From Streptomyces sp. Isolate_45 (GTDB taxonomy: Bacteria; Actinomycetota; Actinomycetes; Streptomycetales; Streptomycetaceae), in contig NZ_JANFAK020000092.1 of the NCBI RefSeq assembly GCF_024721315.2, forward strand, positions 1 through 34,557: a stretch of 34,557 bases of DNA. The letters are read 5' to 3'. Below are positions 22,493 to 29,242 of this stretch, in pieces. Position 1 is the first letter of the stretch. Each line of letters begins with the position of its first letter. A program made the translations under genes and the position numbers. The notes under the pieces are model-generated. The model worked only from the letters and a program-made list of their open reading frames with translations. It was not told the DNA's origin and searched no databases.

Positions 22493-23212
22493 ATGACCGT
22501 GTCCGACCGCTACCGCACCGCTTGGGACGGCTTCTGGGAGCAGAGCTCCGGCGAACCGGGCGAACCCTTCTGGGACGCGGACCCGGCCCTGACCGCGAAG
22601 CGCGACCTCGACCACCTCACCCCGTACGCCGACCGCTCCCTCCCCATCGCCGACCTCGGGTGCGGCAACGGCACCCAAACCCGTTTCCTCGCCACCCGCT
22701 TCGCCGGCGCCGTCGGCGTCGACCTCTCCGCCGCAGCCGTCAACCACGCCCGCCGCACCGACCCGGACGGGGCCGCCACGTACGAGCAGCTCAACCTCGC
22801 CGACCCGATCCAGGCCGCCGCCCTGCACGAGCGCCTCGGCGACACGAACGTCTACATGCGGGCCGTCCTCCACCAGAGCGACCCCGAAGACCGCCCCGCT
22901 GTCGCCGCGACAGTCGCCCGACTGGTCGGCACGCACGGCCGGGCCCTCGTCCTGGAACCGACCGGTGAGGCCAAGGAGGTCATCGCCGCCATCGCCGCGC
23001 AGCCCGGCGGCCCCTCCCCGAAACTGCGCCGCGTCAAGGAACACGACCTGCGCCCCGGCGAAGTCGCCGAGGGCGAGGTCGCCGCCCTGCTGCGCGCGGC
23101 CGGCCTCACCGTCCTCGACGAAGGCGCCACCACCCTCGCCATGAGCGAGGCCCGCCCCGACGGCACCCCGGTGGAACTGCCTGCCACCTGGTTCGTCGCC
23201 GGCCGCCCCTGA
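22493..23212 (+). CDS. Class I SAM-dependent methyltransferase
   Basis: A 239-aa cytoplasmic methyltransferase. The SAM-binding motif I is IADLGCGNGTQTRFLATRF at about 52-70, followed by the acidic strand-2 end VGVDLS and the motif-III-like NVYMRAVLHQSDPEDR. The fold is complete and the length usual for small-molecule methyltransferases. The N-terminal YRTAWDGFWEQSSGEPGEPF is typical of a Streptomyces subgroup of unknown substrate. The start ATG has GGGAGA 4 nt upstream. It stands alone; neighbours give no clue to substrate. Confidence 0.88.
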   Translation: MTVSDRYRTAWDGFWEQSSGEPGEPFWDADPALTAKRDLDHLTPYADRSLPIADLGCGNGTQTRFLATRFAGAVGVDLSAAAVNHARRTDPDGAATYEQLNLADPIQAAALHERLGDTNVYMRAVLHQSDPEDRPAVAATVARLVGTHGRALVLEPTGEAKEVIAAIAAQPGGPSPKLRRVKEHDLRPGEVAEGEVAALLRAAGLTVLDEGATTLAMSEARPDGTPVELPATWFVAGRP

Positions 23213-23260
23213 CTCGACGTACTCCGCGCACTCAGGCCTCCGTGCCCGGCGCACCCGACC

Positions 23261-23320
23261 ACCGGCGCGGGCGCCGGTTCGACGCTTCGACGGCCCGCCC
23301 CCGCACCGAGGGGCCCTCGG
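23261..23320. terminator. Two GC-rich hairpins downstream of the methyltransferase gene
   Basis: ACCGGCGC/GCGCCGGT at 23261-23278 (8-bp stem, 2-nt spacer) and CCGAGG/CCTCGG at 23306-23320. They lie between convergent reading frames. Neither has a U tract, so termination is only likely. Confidence 0.4.
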
Positions 23321-23382
23321 GTCGTGGCGTCCGAGCGCGAGGGGTGGGGCGTGCGTACGGGTGATCGCGCCGAGACCCGCGG

Positions 23383-23781
23383 TCAGCCGCCCTGTCCGGC
23401 GCTTCCGATCGGGCCGACCTTGATCGGGGAGCCGGCTCCGTCCGTGACGGGCAGGGTGGCGGCGCCGGGCCAGGTGAGGGTGACCGACTTCGTCTCGTCC
23501 GGCGGGGTCACCACGAGCCCCGTGACGCGGACGCCCGAGCCGCCCGTCGTGTCAAGCGGGTAGTTGACGCCGAAGGACACGGCCGTGCCCTTCTTCAGGA
23601 CGGTCGGGCCGCACCGCACCGGACGACGCCGTCGGCCGGCCGGGAAGGCGGTCCCCCCGACCGTTCCGCATCCGGCGGGGGCCACCGTCCGTCGGGGCGG
23701 ACCCGTGACGTGGCGGTTCTTGACCCGGGCGGTGCATGCCCCCTCCGAGGCATACGCCTCGGGAAGGAGTCCTCTCGCCAT
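23383..23781 (-). CDS. Probable fragment of a secreted DUF4232-like protein
   Basis: The frame encodes 132 aa, but only the last ~75 look like a folded domain: CGPTVLKKGTAVSFGVNYPL, then GVRVTGLVVTPPDETKSVTL, then VTDGAGSPIKVGPIGSAGQG. The style is that of the C-terminal beta-rich part of Streptomyces secreted/lipoprotein DUF4232-type proteins. The first ~55 residues are Arg/Pro/Gly-rich and unlike a protein domain, there is no signal peptide, and the ATG lacks a Shine-Dalgarno. I therefore read it as a 5'-truncated gene, with a small chance that it is a short intact protein. Confidence 0.45.
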   Translation of the reverse strand: MARGLLPEAYASEGACTARVKNRHVTGPPRRTVAPAGCGTVGGTAFPAGRRRRPVRCGPTVLKKGTAVSFGVNYPLDTTGGSGVRVTGLVVTPPDETKSVTLTWPGAATLPVTDGAGSPIKVGPIGSAGQGG

Positions 23782-23951
23782 CCGGACGGGGATCGGGAAG
23801 GATGGGACGGTTGACGCGGTCGAGGCCGGGCCGCGAAGGAAGGCGCAGTTGGGGCTCGTGGGAGCACCCGCGGCGGCTCCGTCGCTCCCCGCCTGTGGTC
23901 GTGACTCCTTCGCCCCGCGGTTCGGGGCCCGGCCCGGACGAGTGGGTGAGC

Positions 23952-24872
23952 ATGGAACGGATGCTGTTTCGGAGTGAGAGCCTCGACGAGACGGAGGCGT
24001 TCCTGTCGTCCTCGTACACTCCCATGACGATCAGCGGCCGTCCCGAGCGCACCGGTGCCCGCATCGAGCGGCGTGCCGCCGGCGGGCTGCATGTGGACCG
24101 TCTCGCCTTCGACTTCACGATGTCGTACGACGCCGGACCTCTGGAGAAGCTCTGTCTGATCACGGTCGACCGCGGGGTGCACACCAGCGGCGGTGACGTC
24201 TGCGGCCCCGGTGAGACGTTCCTCGTCGCCCTGCCGGGCCGACCCTACGCGGGCGAGGTGCGTGCCGCCCGCTACACGATCACGATGTTCGACGCCGGCC
24301 TGCTGGACCAGGCCACGGAGGGCGGGGAGCGGGTCCGGCTCTCGGGGCAGACCGCGCTCGGCGCGGCGGAGAACCGGATGCTGTGCCGGACGGTCGCCCA
24401 CGTCCGCGACACGTTGCTCCAGCCGGGATTCGCCGACCAGCCCCTCCTCACCGGCGCGGCGGCCCGCCTGCTGGCCGCCACCACCCTGAGCTGCCTGCCC
24501 CACACCCGCGTCGACACCGCGGCCGACCGGACCGGCTCGCGCGACGGCACGAGCGACACCCTGCGGCGGGCCGTCGCGTTCATCGAGGAGAACGCCCACC
24601 GCGACATCGGGCTGGCGGAGATCGCGGCTGCGGTCCCGGTCACCCCGCGTGCCGTGCAGTACGCCTTCTCCCGGTACGCCGCGACCACCCCGCTGGGTCA
24701 TCTGCGCAGGGTGCGGCTGGCCCGCGCCCACGAGGAACTGAGGGCCGCGGCGCCCGCGCTGACCACGGTGACCGCCGTCGCCGTTCGCTGGGGCTTCGCA
24801 CACCAGGGACGCTTCGCCGCGGCGTACCGCGAGGCGTACGGTGTCACCCCCGGCACGACCCTGCGCGGCTGA
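23952..24872 (+). CDS. AraC-family transcriptional regulator
   Basis: A 306-aa regulator of the AraC-binding-like type (homologous style to AraC_binding_2 regulators): N-terminal ~180 residues sensor (FRSESLDETEAFLSSSYTPM; GGDVCGPGETFLVALPGRPY), C-terminal ~105 residues two helix-turn-helix motifs (IGLAEIAAAVPVTPRAVQYA; TAVAVRWGFAHQGRFAAAYR) ending in the classical GVTPGTTLR. The start is ATG 23952 or the GTG two codons upstream; neither has a strong Shine-Dalgarno. The target is unknown. It is convergent with the STAS gene. Confidence 0.85.
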   Translation: MERMLFRSESLDETEAFLSSSYTPMTISGRPERTGARIERRAAGGLHVDRLAFDFTMSYDAGPLEKLCLITVDRGVHTSGGDVCGPGETFLVALPGRPYAGEVRAARYTITMFDAGLLDQATEGGERVRLSGQTALGAAENRMLCRTVAHVRDTLLQPGFADQPLLTGAAARLLAATTLSCLPHTRVDTAADRTGSRDGTSDTLRRAVAFIEENAHRDIGLAEIAAAVPVTPRAVQYAFSRYAATTPLGHLRRVRLARAHEELRAAAPALTTVTAVAVRWGFAHQGRFAAAYREAYGVTPGTTLRG

Positions 24873-24944
24873 GCCGCACGACCTCGTCGGCGGGCCCGGG
24901 GCGCGGGACGCGCCGATCCGACGTTCTCGTCCCCCGGCTCCGCC

Positions 24945-25325
24945 TCACCCCCCGGACGGCGCGCAGGACCGGGGGTGGGGGGCGTGGCGGTGCCGGGCCG
25001 GGACCGTACCGAAGACGGTGTCGGTACCGGTCAGGGTCAGCAGCACCCTCAGGGGGCGGCTTGCCGCGGTCACCGTGAAGGCGATGCCGCGCGCCCTCGC
25101 CGCCAGACGGATGATCAGGAGTTCGTTCAGGCAGGCCGAGGAGCAGAACGTCAGCCCCGCACAGTCGACTTCCAGGCGGTACGGGGGTGGGTCGGCCGCG
25201 AGCGCGTCGTGCAGCGCCGTGCGCAGGACGGGACAGGTGTCGTTGTCGGCCTCACCGGCCACCTCCACCCGCAGCACACCCGGCTCGACCTCCGTCAGGC
25301 TCGCCCGCAGTGGTGTGTCCTTCAC
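24945..25325 (-). CDS. STAS-domain anti-anti-sigma factor-like protein
   Basis: A 126-aa protein with the STAS fold: beta-strand LRVEVAGEADNDTCPVLRTA, then LEVDCAGLTFCSSACLNELL, where the conserved phosphorylatable position corresponds to one of the Ser pair, and a last helix followed by a His/Arg/Pro-rich tail. STAS proteins of this kind bind RsbW-type anti-sigma kinases and are released by phosphatases, so it is a candidate partner of the kinase-like protein at 8.5-10.6 kb, although that is 14 kb away. The GTG 25325 is chosen because of GGAGGA 6 nt upstream; the long upstream extension in the same frame has no domain. Confidence 0.85.
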   Translation of the reverse strand: MKDTPLRASLTEVEPGVLRVEVAGEADNDTCPVLRTALHDALAADPPPYRLEVDCAGLTFCSSACLNELLIIRLAARARGIAFTVTAASRPLRVLLTLTGTDTVFGTVPARHRHAPHPRSCAPSGG

Positions 25326-25599
25326 GACCCGTCCTCCGTCCACGAGGCGGCGCCCCGTCTCCCTCCGACCATGCGCCGGGAAGCCACCCGTCCACAGCCC
25401 GCGGAACGAAACATCTCGCCGGGGACATCCACGGAGCGAAGCCCCCCACCCCGACACCCATGGCGTCCCGGCCCCACTCGCTCCGGAGCTCCGCCCCGGT
25501 TCCGGCCGATCGTCGGGCAACGACGAGCGAGCGTGTGTACGCGGCTGGAACTGTTTCACCCGGGTGTCGGGGCACGGGCCCCTGCGCATCTCCTGACGG

Positions 25600-27009
25600 T
25601 CAGGGGCGGCCCAGCAGGGCCACGCCCGCGGCCGTGTCCGCGCGGGCGGTGAAGAAGTCGGTGAACGCGGCGACGAACTCCTCCTCGCTGATCCGACCGT
25701 CCCCATCGGCGTCCAACTGCCTGAAGGCGTCGTTCAGTTCGGCGGGGTGTACGCGCGGACCTCCGAACAGGACGCGGTACTCGTCGGCGCACAGGTACCC
25801 GCTGCCGTCGGTGTCGACGGCCCGGAACAGGGCGCGCACCGCCGGGCCGAGGCCGCGGTCGAGGTAGTCCGCGTCACGATCGACGCCCGCGAGCATCGCG
25901 GTGACGAACTCGGCGCACTCCACCGCGCCGTCACCGTCCGCGTCCATTCCCTCCCGCAGTTGCCGCCACCAGGTCTCGAAGGCGGCATACAGTACGTCCT
26001 CGCGCTCGACGGGCAACTCCAGTTGCCAGCACACGTTGTGGACCATCGCCTGGAGGTCGGCGCTGTCCACCCGCCCGTCACCGGTCTGGTCGAGCACCTG
26101 GTGGAAGAACGCCTCCAACCGTGCCGGGCGGGAGTCGACGGTACGGGGCCGGGGCAGACGTGCGGCGGGCGCCGGGCGCCTGGATGCGGCTCGTGGCCCG
26201 TCACCGTCGGAATGGCCGCGGTAGCGCAGCCGGTCCGGCAGGCGCGTCATCACCTGCCGCATGCCGCGGTGCACCGTCCAGGAGAGGGCGGCGGCCGTAC
26301 GGGTTCGGGGCATCGCGAACCGCTCGTGCCAGGCGGGCGGCAGGTCGGCGACGGTCAGGGTGGTCAGTACGCTCGCGGCGACGGCGCGCATCAGCGGCCA
26401 AGCGGGGTGCAGCCGTCCGAGGCGGCGGGGGGCGGGAGCCTCGCGCAGCATGTCGAAGAGCAGGTAGCGGACCTGGTCCCCGAATTCCAGAACCTCGCGA
26501 ACGGTCCGGTCGACGTACGCGGCCACGTCGGCCGCGGTCGCGGGGAGGGCGTCGTCGGGGATCCCGAGGTCCGCGCAGACCTCCTTGAACTCCGCGTACA
26601 GGGAGTCGAGTTCGTCGGGCTGGAGGGGGTCGCCCGACAGCTCGCGCATGGCCGTCATGGCCTCGTACAGCGTCACCATCACCCAGGCGCGGACCTGCGG
26701 GTCCTCGGCGTCGTACGGGCGGCCCGCGTCGTCGGTGCCGCGGATGCGGCGGTGCGCGCGCTCCAGCCGGGCGACCTCTCGCCGGCGTTCTTCCGGGGTG
26801 GCGAAGAAGAGTCGGCTCCCGCTGTCCATGGTGTGCTCGATCCGCCGCCAGGGGTGAGCCCGGTAGGTGGAGTAGCGGGCGGTGCCGGCGGCGACGGCGG
26901 GGTGTGCGGTCTGCAGGACGAGAAGTCGCCACGCCACCAGCCCGATGCGCCATTCTCCGAGGGTCAGGCGCAGCAGGCCGGCGGCGGAGGGTGGAGGGGG
27001 TGGTGTCAC
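25600..27009 (-). CDS. MpaB/DUF2236-family oxygenase-like protein fused to four EF-hands
   Basis: A 469-aa fusion. Residues about 10-265 are a DUF2236/MpaB (latex-clearing-protein related) domain with the landmarks HPWRRIEHTMDSGSRLFFAT, RAHRRIRGTD, YDAEDPQVRAWVMVTLYEAM and a C-terminal RLHPAWPLMRAVA. Members bind haem and act as oxygenases or peroxidases. Residues about 290-469 form a calerythrin-like module with four EF-hand loops at 307-318, 356-367, 399-410 and 433-444. Loops 2 and 4 are canonical (DADGDG...E), loop 3 has Ser at position 5, and loop 1 ends in Asp instead of Glu. Calcium control of the oxygenase is inferred. The GTG 27009 is set by AAGGAG. Confidence 0.88.
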   Translation of the reverse strand: MTPPPPPSAAGLLRLTLGEWRIGLVAWRLLVLQTAHPAVAAGTARYSTYRAHPWRRIEHTMDSGSRLFFATPEERRREVARLERAHRRIRGTDDAGRPYDAEDPQVRAWVMVTLYEAMTAMRELSGDPLQPDELDSLYAEFKEVCADLGIPDDALPATAADVAAYVDRTVREVLEFGDQVRYLLFDMLREAPAPRRLGRLHPAWPLMRAVAASVLTTLTVADLPPAWHERFAMPRTRTAAALSWTVHRGMRQVMTRLPDRLRYRGHSDGDGPRAASRRPAPAARLPRPRTVDSRPARLEAFFHQVLDQTGDGRVDSADLQAMVHNVCWQLELPVEREDVLYAAFETWWRQLREGMDADGDGAVECAEFVTAMLAGVDRDADYLDRGLGPAVRALFRAVDTDGSGYLCADEYRVLFGGPRVHPAELNDAFRQLDADGDGRISEEEFVAAFTDFFTARADTAAGVALLGRP

Positions 27010-27011
27010 GC

Positions 27012-27043
27012 GTGCTCCTTGAGGTGGTGGCCGACAGGAGCAC
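27012..27043 (-). promoter_or_regulatory. Leader hairpin covering the ribosome-binding site of the MpaB-EF-hand gene
   Basis: Perfect 8-bp inverted repeat: AGGAGCAC at 27036-27043 and GTGCTCCT at 27012-27019. In the minus-strand mRNA the 3' arm AGGAGCAC contains the Shine-Dalgarno AAGGAG of the GTG start two bases further on, so the folded form hides the ribosome-binding site. The loop is 16 nt. Confidence 0.5.
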
Positions 27044-27101
27044 AACGCCGCAACGGCGGGGGAGGTTGCGGTGATCGCCTCGGATGCCGGCCCGGCTCAT
27101 G

Positions 27102-27692
27102 TCAGCCGGCTGCCACGGAGGACCGGACGGCGCCCATGGTGACGTCGGGCCCCCTCGGGTCCACCTTGCCCGGTTGCCACTCCACGTGACCGATCACCGA
27201 CGTGTCCCCGGTGGTGCCCCAGCCGTGGGCACGGCACCGTGCCGCGCACACCCGCACGATCGCGTCCACCTGCTCGGGCGGCCAGGGGTCCTTCCCGTCG
27301 CCGAGGTTCTCGCACTCGAAGCCGTAGAAGTGCCGGTTGCCGTCCGTCGTCGCCTCCGCGACCGCGGGCAGCGGGCCCTCGGCCCGGACCGCGGCGAGTA
27401 CGGCCGGGTCGCCGAGGCCGGCGTGGCCGTACCCGACGAGGTGCAGGGTGCCGTCCTTTCCGATCACCCCGTGGCACAGCGGCCCGGGCAGGTCCCCGTG
27501 CCCGCCGGCGCAGAGTCGGACGGTTGCCTTGATCCCCTTCGTCACGGTGTGGTGCACCATCACGCCGTGCACGGGCCCCCAACGGCCCTTGTGGTCGCGG
27601 TTGTGGGCGCGCCAACCGGGACGCTCGACGATCTTGACGCCTTCGTTCACGAGCGCGGCCAGGAAGGCATCGGGGCTGAGCGGATCGGCCAA
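27102..27692 (-). CDS. N-acetylmuramoyl-L-alanine amidase (PGRP/amidase_2 family)
   Basis: A 196-aa zinc amidase that cleaves the bond between muramic acid and L-alanine in peptidoglycan. Seen: the first zinc-ligand strand HGVMVHHTV (42-50), CHGVIGKDGTLHLVGYGHAG typical of PGRP/amidase_2, ECENLGDGKDPWPPEQ, and the C-terminal VIGHVEWQPGKVDPRG carrying the last ligand region. There is no signal peptide, as in phage endolysins and their domesticated relatives. The TTG 27692 is chosen because AGGAGGT lies 5 nt upstream. It lies 29 bp downstream of the truncated M23/LysM frame on the same strand, so probably one operon. Confidence 0.88.
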   Translation of the reverse strand: MADPLSPDAFLAALVNEGVKIVERPGWRAHNRDHKGRWGPVHGVMVHHTVTKGIKATVRLCAGGHGDLPGPLCHGVIGKDGTLHLVGYGHAGLGDPAVLAAVRAEGPLPAVAEATTDGNRHFYGFECENLGDGKDPWPPEQVDAIVRVCAARCRAHGWGTTGDTSVIGHVEWQPGKVDPRGPDVTMGAVRSSVAAG

Positions 27693-27721
27693 CGTGACCT
27701 CCTGCGCCGGTGCGGTCGTGG

Positions 27722-28429
27722 CTATCGAGGCGGCAGCTTCAGCCTCTGGCCGGCCCGGATGCGATCGGGATCGGTGATCCCGTTGAGCCGGGCGATCTCC
27801 GGGTACCGGCCGGCGTTGCCGAGGTTGGCCAGGGCGATCCCCGACAGGGTGTCCCCCGCCTTGACGGTGTACGCGGCGGGGGCCTTGGCCGCCGCCGGGC
27901 GCGGGGCCGCCTTCTTCGCGACGGGTTTGCGCACGACGCTCTTCTTCGCCCCTGCCGCCTTCGTCACGCCCTTGCCGGCCAGGTACGCCATGGGGTCGGT
28001 GTGGCCGTTGTAGCTGTTGGCGGTACGCGTCTCGAAGTGCAGGTGGGGCCCTGTCACGTTGCCGGTCGCTCCGGACAGGCCCAGGCGCAGGCCACCGCTC
28101 ACGCTCTGACCGGCCTTGACGTCGACCCTGCTGAGGTGCGCGTACAGGGTGAACCGTCCGTCCTCCATCCGAAGGATCACGCAGTTCCCGTACGCGCCCT
28201 GGTCACCGGCCACCACGGTGCCCGGGCCGACCGCCGTGACGGGGGTGCCGCATGCGCGGGAGGCCGGCGGGCGTTCGGCGGGCAGCGGGTTGTCCGGGGG
28301 AAGCGGCTCCTGCCACTCCCCCGGCACCCGTCTTCCGGTGTTCAAGGCGACCGGATCGCCGCAAGCACGCCCTTCGCCCTCTTCCGAGTCCACTTCCGTG
28401 CCGTACACCCCCGTGGTCCGGCACCGCAC
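27722..28429 (-). pseudogene. 5'-truncated M23 peptidase with C-terminal LysM
   Basis: The 235-residue frame contains the C-terminal half of an M23 (lysostaphin-like) domain: AVGPGTVVAGDQGAYGNCVI, YAHLSRVDVKAGQSV and GLSGATGNVTGPHLHFE with the His-x-His motif. An Ala/Lys/Pro linker and a LysM domain (YTVKAGDTLSGIALANLGNA, ending RIRAGQRLKL) follow. The N-terminal part that should carry the first zinc ligands (His-x3-Asp before the GTPVxAVGxG segment) is absent; instead there are about 60 Pro/Arg/Gly-rich residues. No signal peptide and no ribosome-binding site precede the GTG at 28429. It is probably catalytically dead, though it may still bind peptidoglycan through LysM. Confidence 0.6.
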
Positions 28430-29242
28430 GATTTCTCGAACAGTGGGTTCCGGAATGTGGGTCGGGCTGTGCTTGCTCCGGTAACACTACGCAGGTACGG
28501 AATGCCTCACCATTGCGTAGTTGCACAATCCGAGCGGTATGAACTGTGGGTTCTGCACCATGACTGACACACATGCGCGTGAGGTGCACATGATGCGGAT
28601 CCGACCCTCCGGAGTTGCACAGCGGACGCACCGGAAAGAAAAGCCGGCATCTTTTACCAATGAGGCGCGATATCCCGCCACGACACTTTTCGGCCAACGA
28701 ATCCATTTTCGGATTCAACGAATCGCGCGCACCCGGGGATGGATTCGTTGATGCAATTCCGGTCAAACATCATGCGCGTTTCCAGCCACGCGGAAGGGTC
28801 CTCCGGGGCGCCGGCCTCCCCTCCGCACTCCCTCCCACCTGGGGTTTCACCAGGATCTGCACCCACCGCGCCGCGCGACCCGCTTCAGGGGCACCCCGCT
28901 CCCGCCGCACCCGCCGCCCATGTCGGTCGCTTCGTCCGGCCACCCCGAGCGCCAAAACCGTTTCCAGCCGATCTTCGCGTTCCCGCCGGCCGAAAATAGA
29001 AATCGCGGAGCCGCCTGCACGGCTTCCGCACGAATCGCCCCTGAGGCCCCGAAAAAGGATTTCCAGTACGGATGCCCGACAGAAGGCGGCGCCGCAGCGG
29101 GCCGATCGAATTTCGCTCAACCGACGGAAAGGGGCACCGAACCGCAGCACCTGTCCGTTCCGTTCCGCGGTCGGGGGACAGGCGTTCGAAACGGGCCCGG
29201 TGCGGCGGGGCGCGACGGCCCCGATCCCGCGGGCCGCTCAGA
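28430..29242. other. Gene-free region, partly AT-richer, with repeats
   Basis: About 810 bp without a convincing gene on either strand. The 28450-28770 part is visibly less GC-rich than the rest of the window and third-position bias is lost, suggesting non-coding or foreign DNA. It lies upstream of the truncated M23 gene and downstream of the PucR-like gene. An AACGAATC repeat array (28695-28750) is the only clear structure. The 28770-29240 part is GC-rich again but shows only broken frames, perhaps a decayed gene. Confidence 0.55.
28695..28750. repeat. AACGAATC inverted-repeat array
   Basis: Perfect 12-bp inverted repeat CAACGAATCCAT (28695-28706) and ATGGATTCGTTG (28739-28750). Nested between them is a second palindrome, GATTC-AAC-GAATC (28712-28724). 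In total AACGAATC occurs twice directly and once inverted. The array can fold as two alternative hairpins or serve as a multi-site operator. Confidence 0.75.

Noticed and set aside
27102..29242. Prophage or lysis cassette
   Set aside because: No holin, tail, capsid, terminase or integrase is present; two wall-hydrolase frames alone are not enough.
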